Source: Chromobotia macracanthus (Eukaryota; Chordata; Actinopteri; Cypriniformes; Botiidae). From it: a stretch of 64,000 nt of DNA. The position numbers were made by a program, and so were the translations under genes. The notes below the pieces were generated by a model. It was not told where the DNA came from. It saw only the letters and a list, made by a program, of their open reading frames with translations, and ran no database searches. Shown here in pieces: positions 46,801 to 59,600 of the stretch; position 1 is the stretch's first letter, and each line of letters opens with the position of its first letter. Location of the stretch: positions 10,525,001-10,589,000 of the forward strand of contig JAZGTH010000007.1 of assembly GCA_036877525.1 (NCBI GenBank), read 5' to 3'.

Positions 46801-48043
46801 TTACATGACAGAAATGTTTTGGAGAGACTTTAGTGATGGGGAGTAAAGGAACAGCACTGCAGGAAAGAACGGAGTGTCCTCTGGCATATGACCCAGAACA
46901 GCGGGACGAAGAACTGTTACAGGGTCCTGTTGTAAACAGTATTCAAAATGAAAGAGAGAAGGATGGAATGTAGACAGCCTGGGAAATGCAGAAGAGGATA
47001 AACAGCCCCACTGTGAACTAGGGGCCTATTGATTGTCTTGGCAACAGAGCACAGATTAGATTCTTAAAGGAACAGTTTACCCATTCTTTGTGAAAAAAGT
47101 TAAAATGTCAGGAAGATAGTCACCGACTATAAGCAATACAAAGGTAATGACACTTAACTGTAGACCAGTTTATACATAACGAAACAGTACCTTAACTTTA
47201 TTAAAGGATCTATATATTAACTAACCTCAATGAACTGGATGATTACACTTCTACAGTGTTTGAGTTCAAAGAAACAGCACCTCAAATACATCAAATATTA
47301 TCATGGAAAGTCACTAAAATGTGAGGTTAAAACAAGAATTTCATTGTAAAGGTTTGATTAAAGTTTACTTGAACACACACACACAAACAAAATACCCAAT
47401 ACTATTTCCCAGCAAAATAAAAAGGAAAACAATGGGCTCTGAACAAGTGGCTAAACAACAAAAGTTGAACTTTGACCTGTGAGATTGTATGATAACTTTC
47501 CCATATCATGAGGGTTACTGAGATAAACTTACTCAGAACAACTTGATTGCATTTTCTTGCTCTTCACTTAATATTAACATGACACATTCATGCTTTAACA
47601 TCCACTTACAATTAAAACTTATTTCAAAATGTTGTTTGTGTAAGTTTCTTTGAGTGAAAGAGATTATTTAGCTCTGCTTAATCTTAATAAGACTTTGATC
47701 ACACAGTTTCAGTCTAAATTGTTCAAACATGCGATGAGCTGTCACAATGCTGCTGTAGTTCAGTTTTTGAGAATAATGAGAAATAATTGACGTTCATACT
47801 TAGTTACCTGTGTGATTAGAGAACTGCACAGAGTTTATGGAGTCAACTTCAAACCCCAGGACCTGTTAAGAGAAGTTAGACAAGTTAGTTGATCATGCTT
47901 TGCATACATAATAACTACTTACGCTGCAGGCATTCAATGCACTGAAAACTTTCTGTGCTTACCTGCAGAGGAAACGATGCCGATTTGTTTCCAACATATC
48001 CTCTAACAACATGACTCTGAATAGACAGAACTCTGCAATCCAT
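40840..48043 (-). CDS. pdxk: Pyridoxal kinase (last exon not found)
   Basis: Exons on the - strand, in order: 47963-48043, 47808-47862, 44733-44837, 44099-44182, 43778-43812, 43501-43586, 42446-42491, 42127-42238, 41303-41439, 40840-40906. All phases join, giving 269 residues. The protein starts 'MDCRVLSIQSHVVRGYVGNK' and contains 'VCDPVLGDNGAM', 'ADIITPNQFEAE' and the catalytic 'VGTGDLFAAMLLAW'. The enzyme phosphorylates pyridoxal, pyridoxine and pyridoxamine with ATP in the cytosol to make the active vitamin B6 cofactor. Human PDXK has 312 residues. About 40 C-terminal residues, one exon in human, are missing: I could not find them between 40,363 and 40,839 or further left. The gene is tail-to-tail with the Ig array. 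Confidence 0.95.
45337..46130 (+). repeat. Direct duplication within a pdxk intron
   Basis: About 45,337-45,460 ('ctcacacaaaagcatt', 'gacagaagttcctagtgtgc') recurs at about 45,991-46,115 with a few changes. Both copies are followed, at different distances, by 'aagaactagaggtg'. Origin unknown. Confidence 0.75.
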
Positions 48044-50613
48044 GTATAACAACGCACTATATACACCACATTCAAAACTTATTCTTGCCGGCTGTCTTCT
48101 TCGTCTACTCTTTGGGACTTTGCACGCAAGTGTGTGTATCGCCACCTGCTGTGTTACAACAGACTAACTGACCGTCCGTCCAGCTGCGGGTTCAGCTCCC
48201 CCGTTATATTTCAGTCAGTCAGTCAGTCACAACGTTACGTCTCCTCCTCCTATATATATATATATATATAAATATATACTACATTCTATAAACCCTTATT
48301 TATCTTACCTTTGTTATTTCATGTTATATTATGTATAACAATTAAATACAGTGATGCATCAGACCCAAGTAACCTCTCAGCCTGGTAAATATGGCCTCTT
48401 CCTTTTTTAACCGCTTCTCTACCAACTGTCTACTTATTGTTTTATGTTTTATAAATGGATTCTCTTATTGTCTGTATTCCAAATTTCTTGTCATGCCTTT
48501 GTAATATTTTGTTATTTAACTTCTCTTGTTGTCTTCATCAGATTTTTTTCAGGTTCTTGGAGAGGACACCTATGAAATTTCAGCATGTGGAGAGAAATTG
48601 GCCCCTCGCTGTCAACAGAGGCTCTGCCAAAGTCACTTTCCCACGGGACAAGATTTCAATGTATTATGCAGAAACTTTTTTTGCTGTTTTGAATGTATTT
48701 AAGAAATCTCTTGTGCCTGTATTTGCCTGTCTCACATGTATCTGAATGTTGGTAGAGGTTCTTTAAAGGGATAGGGATTCATTTTGGAGAGTGCAATTTG
48801 AGCTCCTGACACAGTCAGTTCTTGTTTCAGACGCTGTCACTTTTGCTATTGGTCATATGTAAAATTGTTGTATGTGTTCTTCCTAACTGTCGCTTCAGTT
48901 GAAGACATCTCAGTAGACAGGAAGTGAAGCAAACACTGGATTTGATGGATTGAGATGCCAGCCTCCACCCGATCTGCTAAGACCATCACAACCTTCAAGA
49001 AGAACTGAAAACATACACCTGACTAACCCCTAACTATATGTTTAACCATGTTTAATGTTAAAATTTTAAATCCTGACTGGTATAACTTAAAAAAATAGGT
49101 TAAGCAATTTTTTAACCATTTCTTAAAAGTTACAGCAACTCAAGACCAGTCAAGATTATAAAAAGTTAAAATGACTTGTGCAGCCAAATTGATTAAATTT
49201 AAAAATTTAAAGCAGCAAAGTTTTTTACAATGAAAACATTAAATGCTCTCAGATGTGTGGGTTGCTTTGGATAAAAGCACCTGCTAAATAAGTAAATGTA
49301 AACGTAAGACTTAACAATATATAACGCCTCCTCCTACCTTCTGAGATGAAATCCACTGGTCAAGGCTAATGTTGACACAACCTGTGATATGAGGCATATC
49401 AAATATGATTTAGACATGTTGTGCTTTTAGAGAACAAGGAACATACACGTCAACACCCTGCTGTCTAGGGCATTAAATTTATAAACAAAGAAACTGTCCC
49501 ACCTACTGTAACACTTTAATCTTTTCTTATTGCATCATCACCAAACATTTTTTTAAGATCCTACATAAGAATATTACAAATGTATTCATTTTAAAAGGGA
49601 ATAGCACAAAACACTAAACTTACATAACCACTCTTACTTTTCCTGCGCTTTTCCTTATGCAAAAATCTTTATGCTTATGTCAAAAATCAATCAGAGAATT
49701 TTCAGTAGCCCATGAAGTTGCAACCTAAATGTAATTTAATTTTGAGATAATCACATTTTCCTCAGACTGCTGTCTTTATGGTAAAAAATGTCTTTTTCAT
49801 TTCTGCACTAAAATTTGCAATGCCCATCAATTATTCAGTTTTAAATACAACGTGGAATCTCCACATTATGACATTCTCCAAGCCAAATATAAACTTTTGA
49901 TTCCTATATAAATGATATACCCAATAGTAAAGAGTTTCAAATGTATTTTATGAGCTTAAGTGGTATTCAGGCTTAGCTGTATCTAGTTTAACACTATTTT
50001 GTCTAAATTTCATGGCAGATTTCTCATGACAAAAAAATGACAGCTACTGTTTGTGTTAACAAATATAATACTATATCAGCACTGTTATCTGTATAGATAG
50101 AAACTTTTTTGGTAGCATTCCCCAAATAATTGTTCCTGTTTTATCTCACTTCTTAGTGACGTTAAATATAAAATGATATCACTGATAATAATGATGAAAT
50201 TTTACAGTTATGTACACAAACATTAAAGTGTATCAGGATGGGCACATTTGTTCTTTCCTGTGTGTGCATCTGTTCTGATTGTTCATTTGATGGGGGTATC
50301 AGAGCTGAGAAGATACATGTACAAAGGATGGAGATAGGAGGAACATGCAGGACTCAGAGAAAAGTGAAGTGCGGAGGCACATTGACCCTGTAGAGTGAAC
50401 TCTGTTTATATTGAGTGGAGAACACTTTGTTCAGCTAAGTTCACATTCGAAGAGGCTCTTCACCTTATATTAGTCACGACTGGTGGTTTCAGAAAGGAAA
50501 CAGGGCTGGAGGCCCCTCAATATCACAGGTGCCATTGCAGACACAAGTTGACAGCATGTCAAAGTGGGTCACATGGAAAGACTATTTGCATTTGTGGACT
50601 TGATAACTTAATC
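48044..50613. other. Intergenic region between pdxk and the FGF gene
   Basis: The first ~200 bases should hold the pdxk 5' UTR and promoter. A (TA)n run lies at 48,251-48,278. A SINE-like tail ('gctttggataaaagcacctg', then 'ctaaataagtaaatg') lies near 49,270. An open frame at about 48,455-48,745 has no recognisable homology. The last 200 bases before 50,614 are probably 5' UTR of the FGF gene. No other gene seen. Confidence 0.6.
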
Positions 50614-52424
50614 ATGGATTTCTGCTGGACACTTTTATGCTCATCAGTTATATTATCACTGTGTGTGATCTGTGACTGCACAGATAAAGAATCTGAGTTC
50701 TCAGGTGACCAAGCAGGCCGATTGACACGTGTGTGGCTGCTCTCAATGAGGGAAACAAAGATGAGAGAGAAAGGTAAGATCAAAGTAATTGATTGTAACA
50801 AATATACTGGATGAATTAATCAACAATTTTCAGTGTTAATAGTTTTAGTTTTCAGTGTTATTAAAAGCAATAAGTAACTCAAGGCATTCATGCTGAATAT
50901 ATTCATGGGGTCACTCAGTATATTCAGGGCCCACTGCATGTCATAGCTAATCTCAATGCACTTTATATATAGTCATGACTATATTTAAAATATAACTCAG
51001 CACAAATATAGGGTGAACATTTCCCTGTCACATGACACTTTATTTTTAATGTATGTCATTGTATTGTGGAAGTATTATACTTATAGTAGGCCTAAGTCAT
51101 GCTTATTATACTCTTGTAAAGTTTGGTCTGTTATATGGCCAGCTTTCCATGACAACAAAGCTAAATTCATAGCGATGCTCTCTCTGGACAAATAAGATGT
51201 TTTCTGTGTTAGTGGCACAAAAAAAGTGATCACACCTACACTCTGTGGCATTCAGGCTCAGTAGGCAGCATGCTTGTGAACTTTAGTATGCATCAGGTCT
51301 TGTCTAGCTTTCAGTAATCAAAACAAGGCCAGATCTGTGACGCAAATCCCAGAGAAATAACTGATAGCATGATGATGATGTAAGCTTGGTGTTTGCTGTA
51401 GGGATAGTTTGTATGAAGTGATGTATTAAATACCATTATATTTGTAAACAAGAAATTATGAATTCATATTCATAAAAACTCATAAACCCTGTAAGAGCAT
51501 AATAATGTACAGTCCCAGCAGCAATGTTAACCACCTTTAATTTTAAAGAAACTACTGAACATTTTCCCTTCCATTTCATGTTTTGAATATTTTTAATTTG
51601 TAATATTTTTGCTCTCAAATCTCATTTTACTGGCAGTTAATCCAGCTAGAGGGCTCATCACTCATCAGCTCCTGTATTGCCGTGTTGGAATTGGTTTCCA
51701 CCTTCAGATTCTGAGGAATGGAAGTGTATGGGGTGTGCATGAACCATCTGAATACAGTATGATTTAGTGTCCCTTGTTTGCTAAACAATTTTGCACAGAT
51801 TAAATTAATATTTATCATATACAAAATGTAAAATTTTCTTTTTTTTTTTATTTGTATTTTTTTATATGTCATTCCTATTAATTTTAACTTTTTTTAACTG
51901 CAGACTTCATCACTTATAATAGTTATTTTTCCTCATTTTCTGTTTGTGTTGAAGGCTTGCTACGAGTGTTTGCCATGAGCCCTGGTGTTGTGGGTATCCA
52001 TGGTGTCAAGAGTGAGCTGTATTTGTGCATGAATAAGGACGGAATTGCAAGTGGAATGGTGAGAGAAGCCATCTTTATATATACTAAAAGCATTAATTTA
52101 TTATTATGGGAAATAATGGTGACACCATCTATTTCAAAGGTATAATCACTGTTATTATCAAAAGCATCCTGAAATAATGACACAATTACCAACGTATGTA
52201 ACATTTAACATTTTTCTTTCTTATAGAAACAGTTTACAAATGAGTGTCTATTTAAAGAACACATGGAGGAAAATCACCACAACACCTACTCTTCTCTACC
52301 CCATCCAGGGCTTTACCTGGCTCTGTCGCAGCAAGGGCAGCTGAGGAGGGGCAACAGTGTGGGGCGACACCAGGCCTGCACACACTTCCTGCCTCGCAAA
52401 CCTCACTTAGACTCAACTTCCTGA
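50614..52424 (+). CDS. Secreted fibroblast growth factor family protein
   Basis: Four exons join in phase to give about 193 residues: 50614-50773, 51637-51756, 51955-52058 and 52227-52424. Exon 1 encodes a hydrophobic signal peptide ('MDFCWTLLCSSVILSLCVIC'). Exons 2-4 encode the beta-trefoil core: 'LYCRVGIGFHLQIL', 'GVVGIHGVKSELYLCMNKDG', 'EENHHNTYSS', 'GLYLALSQQGQLRRG' and the C-terminal 'THFLPRK'. By family it is a heparan-sulfate-binding ligand of FGF receptors. The 'VGIGFHLQI' block resembles FGF4/5/6, while 'EEN..NTYSS' and 'RHQ.CTHFLPR' resemble FGF9/16/20, so the subfamily is unresolved. No FGF lies near PDXK, TMPRSS3 or PKNOX1 in human. The first exon after the signal peptide has no clear homology. 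Confidence 0.9.
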
Positions 52425-52768
52425 CATATAGCAAAAACTAATCCTCAGTCTTTAGCTCTCCCGAATTTTAAATTATTTTAACTTTTAAACTGATTAATGA
52501 CCTGTGAATGTGTTTTTTATTATTTTATTGCAATTTTTATTAACAGTGTTTATAATACAGTATATAGTACATATTTATTTATTTATTTATTTCTCAGTTG
52601 TGTGCATAATTGAGCTGTTCATGAGTTATATTGTAAAATGTAAATGTAAAATATACGTATATTGTAAAATTGTCTATGAACTACTTTCTCTTGCATTCTG
52701 TATTCTGTAAGTACATTTCATGTATTGTATGATTAGAATGCTGTGTATAAAGCATGCCTAATCAAATG

Positions 52769-52774
52769 AATAAA
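52769..52774 (+). terminator. Poly(A) signal AATAAA for the FGF gene
   Basis: AATAAA lies about 345 bases after the FGF stop codon and is followed by ordinary intergenic sequence. Confidence 0.5.
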
Positions 52775-53035
52775 TAATCTCACAGTACAAAGTTAACCTG
52801 ATCCACTGGACATTGATGAACCCCAAATGAAAAACATGCACAATGCTGTAATGTGCAAACTCAACCTCTTAAATGGTGAATTCACACCTTACTAAATAAG
52901 ACATGAAGTGTAGTCTCCCATAAAGCTCTCCTGTAACAATAGTTCCAAGAACACGCCTATTGCTACTTGAGACATGCTACTAAACTCTTTCTGCATGTGT
53001 GCCTGTACATTATTAATACACTAATTCATGTATTT

Positions 53036-53036
<1 letters not shown>

Positions 53037-53105
<69 letters not shown>
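53037..53105. repeat. (CTAT)n microsatellite
   Basis: About 17 perfect CTAT tetranucleotides between the FGF gene and tmprss3. Confidence 0.97.
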
Positions 53106-53902
53106 CTTACTGCTAAATATATTAATGAATAGAAGGGGCCATTGCATGTCACAGCCAACCATAATGCACTTAGAGTCATGACTATCTTTAGAATGTTGAG
53201 TATTCAGTATGTGATGTGATGCATATATGTCGGATTACGATGCAGTAATCAATTCAGAATTCTGTCAAGCCAAAAAAAGTAAATTAGAAAGAAAATAATT
53301 AAAAAATTATTAATTTTAATTATTTAAAATTCCTCAGCCATCTTACTCTTTCCTGGTCCATTTCTTGGCCAAGTGATCCTAAATCAGTATTATCACAGTT
53401 TAAGTACATTTTAACTTCATTATAGTGAATCATTATGAAACCAATCTTTTCTTTTCTAAATAGCTTATTCCTGTCCCCCATGTTTGAACCTCATGCATTT
53501 GATCAGGGCAACGGGCCTGTAACCTGAGCTTGTGTTCATGGAGATGCTGGGGTCACCTGATCTCCGCTCATGATGACACTTCTTAGTGCTCCCCTGCTCA
53601 GGTATCCCACTTCCCCTGAAGAGTATATGTCAGTATGAAGCAGACAAATGAAGACCAAAAATGTGGAGTTCTATGGAATACCAACGTTTCAAGCTAATCA
53701 GACAAGATCAATCAGGTGAATTAGACTTGTGAATGTTTGTATCCCTGTGTTCTATCCAACATTCTGTAGCATCATTCCGAACTATACTAGGATGTGTCTT
53801 TCTTACTCTGTTGCATCCTAAATGTTTGTCTTTTGTCTTTAGACAAATCCAAAATCAGCTGTATATATCTGAATGCTTTTAAGATGAATGTATGAAGTAA
53901 AA

Positions 53903-56631
53903 ATGGCAGATCTAGAGGGGCTGGAGTTTAATGCAGATGTTAATGTTGGGGCTGATGGAGAATCTATACCCTGTGAAGAGAGCTCACATATAGATTCACA
54001 GGTATGGCCTTTAAGCAACTTAAGTTTATGCGTGTTGGGAAGACTGTGAGGATCATATTGGTTATAAAATCATTAGTTTAGATATATAAAGTTAGATCAC
54101 TGAATAATAAAGTTTACTGTAGATCACTTGTTCTGGATTTGCTTAATGAGCCATATTTTACAAATGATTAATTTTGCAATAGTTATCTGAAGTGTCTTTC
54201 TGCAACGATTGTAATGTTTTAACATTAGCATAACTGTATAGGTTATTATAGCCAATAATTCGCCGTACATAACACATTGCGGTTGCAAATGAACCCATAT
54301 TTAATAATGTCATAATTTATTTTACACTGTGTAGTTTTGTTCATGGTTTTTGAGGATGAGAGCATGTCATGTAACTGCATGCTGGAATCTGTTTAATTTG
54401 ACTTGCATTTTATTATTTGCATTAAGCATTTTTCACCTTGCTATCTGCAACGCAAATAACCCCGTGACCCATTTTTTGGGGATTATGACTACCAACTAAG
54501 AACCAGTGGTTATGTGTCATAGGTTTGCTGTAGAATAAGTAGAATTTAAAACAAACCTGTACTAATAGTCAATGATTGCTTCTCTGTCAGTGCTTAAGGA
54601 ACACATACATGCTGAATCAGTATCCACGCTTTCACACAGGGGGCAGCGGAGCAGATTGATCCCGAGAGAATAGAGGTTGTCTCTGTGACAGAGGAAGACA
54701 TTCCTGCTGTAGATACACCAACCACTCTCAACATCAGTCCTTTGGATAGTCCAAGTGCCAGTCCTACACCGGACAGCAGCACTGTCAAACCAGCTTTTGA
54801 AGACACATCTAAAGACCCTCCAACAGAAACCCACAACAATGCCTCGGCCCAGCCCAGCGCTTCAATGCCAGTTACCAAAGTTCAGCCCTTTGTTACAGGT
54901 GCAGAGGATGTACTTTATTTTCTATTATTTTATGCAGTTTTTTCCTCTACCTTGACTTATACAAAATTAGAAACATAATTAGGAAACCAGTGGCTTATAA
55001 CTGAATTCAAACAGTTTACATGATTGCCTGAGAATGACACTGGAAGAATTTGTCCAAGACCCTAATTTTAAAATGGCATTTATAGGCCATTTAAAATGGA
55101 CCATAATTGGCATTTTTGTTATATATTGTAATAAAAATGTTACTCATTTAAAGCCTGGTCCTAAGAGTATTGCTAATACATGATAAATACTGATAAATAG
55201 TATATTGGTTTGTAAAATGTCTGTCGAAAGCATATAGTAAATGCAAATCAAGTTTCTTTTAAGTTAATTTTCAAATAAACAAACACACTGTGACTCCTCT
55301 GTAACCAAAAACAATCTAGATGAGGAAAAAACACTGCGTGGAAGTCTGTTTGCCCGCCGGATGGAAATACTTATTGGGGCTTGTGTACTGCTCACCCTTA
55401 TCTTTGTGCTTGGTGTTGGACTGGGAGGTGGGTATACTGTCCTGGTATTCAACACACCTGTTACAAAGACGAACCAACACAACTGCACTGAATAATTAAC
55501 AGATGAGACTGTATTTAGGTTGCACAACTCTGTGGGTGTCTTAATCAGCTCTCTTGTTCAGTACTCAGGGCACTGATCAGGGAGTTGGCCATTTAATGTA
55601 AACACAATCTAATTAACATATAAAATTAACATTTGACCAAACTCATGTACACAATGTACTGATTTGTGATCTAGGAAGCTGATTGAGACACTTCCTATAT
55701 GCTGTGAAAAAGATGTTTGCAACTCTGGTTGCATAGTCTAAAACAGACCAAAGCCTTGTTTTATAGTGTCACTTTACTTTAGTATTTCAATAGGCGATGT
55801 ATGGTTGCAGTTGCATACATAAGTCAGTAATCATCATCTTTAATTTATGAGTCATTATGCATTTTTAATTAGTTACTTTACTGCTTTGCATTGTGACATT
55901 GTTGTGTGTCATTAGGATTTATCTGGTAATTATCACCTATCCCACATAATGTGTTTAGATTAACATTTTTCTGCCTCATTAGTTGGTTTGAGTTGTCTGG
56001 GAAAGTTTCGATGTGGCTCCTCTGGATGCGTCAGCATGTCTGCGCAATGTGATGGGCATGCAGACTGTGAATTTGGAGAAGATGAGCTCGGCTGTGGTAA
56101 GCACCAGCACTTTATTACATTATGAATGTTGAGGTGTTGAGGAGACATGTAGACCTATAAAAACTCTATTGAAACAAACACTTGCCCAATAGATGATAAC
56201 CATATATCACCAGAATTCTATTTCTTTTACCTGAAATGTCATGAGCATTTCCAGCACACCTCAAATCACATTTAATTCTGTGGTGGAAATGACAGTTGCA
56301 AACTCCTTTCATAGCTAGCATTTTATGGTGAACATGATTTCACCATAGGACTTGGATCAACATTGTTAGTTAAAACTAGGTTTAGGACCAATGTTAGGAT
56401 TGTATGTTTCTGTGACAGGTATGTAGCTGCAGGACTAACAAAATATCATACTAAGATTGTAAAATCACACAAGGAGTATTTTATATAGCCTAAACATTTG
56501 AGATTATATATTTTTTCACATTTTTTTACAGTGTGTCAAATACAAAAATTAAATCTTATGGACATAGAAAGTGCCTGTAGTCAGGGAAATAACAGTTCAT
56601 TACTGTTCATGAATGCTGTTATTATTTTAAA

Positions 56632-56664
<33 letters not shown>

Positions 56665-59600
56665 AGTGCGCTTGAGTGGAAAGAGCTCTGTGCTCCAGGT
56701 GCTCACTGCTGGAGTCTGGAGGACTGTTTGTGCTGAAAACTGGGACTATGACCTTTCACTCTCTGCATGCAAACAGCTTGGCTATTCCAGGTACTGGAAC
56801 AATGGTGTTGTTTTTTAATACAACCTCTTTTATCACATCAATTTTCCACATTGAGAATGGCATTTAATCAGGTGTGGACTCAAGACTCACCTCTTTTAGG
56901 AATTATTTGTAATCATGACACACTGACTTCAGTTGGTTTGGTTATTATTGTAGGTGGTACTTATATAATAGGTCTATATATGTAATGATGAGTGCGCGTC
57001 ACGATGATCCATTTGCAGCATTTTATTGGAATAACAAACAGGCAGGGTTGATAAACAACAAACAGGGTTTTCAGAGGCAAGACAGAGGTGTAAACGTAAG
57101 GCAGGCAAGTGTCGTAGGCAGGCAGCAAACAATCATATAATCCAAACAGAGTTCAGATAATAGGGCAGGCAGCATCATACAAAAACGACATAAACAGTCC
57201 AATATCAACACGGGTAATCCAAACAGGGTAATCCAAATGCGCAGTAATGTTAGCCGAGGCAAAACAAGACTTCGTAAAGCTACAAAGCATGGGGTTTATA
57301 TACAAGAGCTAATGAGGTTCAGATGTACAGAAAGTAATCAAACCCAGGTATGATATATTTACTGCAATTATGTTGGCAAATAAATGTCAAGTGTTATTTT
57401 ACAGACTTGTTCCTCTCTGTGTCTGTTTTTATTTTCCACTTCTCTGATAGATATGTGGAGTCAAAATCCTGTCCTCTGTCTTCTATTGAGCAGGACTTCC
57501 AAAATAACCTGGTGTCAATAAGTTTGAACCACACAAGTTCCAAGCAGGTCATCAAGATACACAGCATAACTAATCTCAGGTGTGATATAACGCAGTCTCT
57601 TCATAAATGCTAAATAATGCTAGGGCAAGCATCACTATTAAAAATATTACTACCACTACTTTTCGCCTGGTGGATGATAAAATAAAACCAAAAAGATCCT
57701 ATTGACATTGGAGAAAGGACCTTCATTTCTATGTAGCTGAATGTCATAGAGATTTATAGTATTGCCCTACCCAATGGCCGGAACACCCCAGCAACTGCAT
57801 AGCAACGCCCTTTAAACTTCCTTGGACACGCTTTGGACCACTCTGGCAGCCACTTACCACACCCAGCATCATAGTGACATGATTGTATAGGCAAGCATCA
57901 CATTTTAACAGAAAATGTAAAAATTTGGTACACTTTTAAAAATTCTTTCATCATTTCTCATTTCATTCCGAACCTTTATTAAACACATAAGAAGATATTT
58001 TGAGAAATGTCCCAGTGGTTTTGTGTTAGTACAATGGAAGTCAATTGTTGCCACTGTTGTTTGGTTATGTACTTTAAAATATCACAAAGTCATACAAGTT
58101 TGCAATGATATGACATTGATGTATGAAAGCTTACAAAAGTATAAACCACCACAACACCTCCTTATAAAAGTACACCAGCTTATAAAAGTATTAAAAAATT
58201 AGCTACTGGTATTTGCATGATGCAAATAAAAAACATTTAAGACATTTTGAGTGTTTTTGAGAATTGTTTTGTGCTGCTTTTCATTTTGATACAGATTATT
58301 GTATTTGCAGTATTTTAACCTGGAGAGCTCTCTATGCACAAACCCCCCTTTTGGCAGTTCTCTAGCACAACCCAAAATTCCTTTCTCTGTGGCCAACAGC
58401 TTAAGGTGCTTTAATACCCCTGTTTTATAGAATTATTTCACAGCAAGTGTGTTTTTCATTTGAGGTCCTAACATAAGCATGACACTTTAATTTGAGCCCA
58501 CACAAGTCAAATATAATTAACACTTATATATAAAGACTATACAGATTGGTCTGTTTTCCTTTTCTCAACATTTCTCAACCATCTATATAATTTTGCTGCT
58601 TAATTCTTTTTTCACAGTAAAACCCAGTGCAGTTTGGGGATGGTAACAACGCTGAAGTGTTTAGGTAAGCACAAGCAGCTTTTATAAATAGGATAGAATA
58701 GGATAGTTAGGACATAGGACATTTTTTAAATGTAATCAAATCAAGAATCTGTGATTTTGTTAATCCTTTAACTTTAACTGACAAAAGTACATGAAAAAAT
58801 TCCCATGCAACACATTGCAAAACAAGTTGGGATGTAGGCATGTTTATCACTCTCACATCACCTTTGCTTTTAAGTACATTTTTTTAAATGTTTGGGAATT
58901 CAGGGGACTAATTGTTGCAGCTTTGCATGTGGATTTTTTGCTCAATTTTGCCTGATACAAGACAGCTGTAAATGGTCAGTGGTCATTGTCTGATTCTCCT
59001 GTTCATAATGAGCCATGCATTTTCAATAAGAGACAGGTCTGAACTATAGGCAGGCAGTTAAGCACATTCCCTCTATGGTGTAGATTGTCTATGAAACCAC
59101 TCAGCTGTAGCACGTGCAGAACGAGGACTAATATTGTCTTGCTTCCCACGAAAGATGTAATTTGATGGCAGCTGTGCAATCCCATGATACGTCTCCATGA
59201 TACCTTCACACATATACAAGTCATCCCTGTCATGTTTTTTGTTTAGTTTTGCTCTCTCCCCATTATTTTGTGTATATACAAAGCTTGTGGTTCCAGACCT
59301 CAGTTTAGTGCTCGAATAGTTGGTGGAAACCTGTCGGTTGAGGGCCAGTTTCCATGGCAGGTCAGCCTACACTATAAGGGTGAACACCTGTGTGGAGGCT
59401 CCATTATATCACCTCGCTGGATACTGACAGCTGCACATTGTGTGTACGGGTGAGTATATCATGTGCAGCAGTCAAATCAATTTGAAATAGTCAAATAGAA
59501 ATGACCACAGCCTGTCTTATATTCAGGTATGCATATATTACACTGTGGTCAGTGTATGTGGGATTGATAGAACAGCCTGTGAATGGAGCAAAGTCTCTCT

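Noticed and set aside
48044..48145. In-frame N-terminal extension of pdxk rich in arginine (possible mitochondrial signal)
   Set aside because: The extension has no ATG; it would need a GTG start. The ATG at 48,043 matches the normal PDXK start.
48455..48745. 96-codon ORF between pdxk and the FGF gene
   Set aside because: No recognisable domain, no splice support and a low-complexity hydrophobic start.
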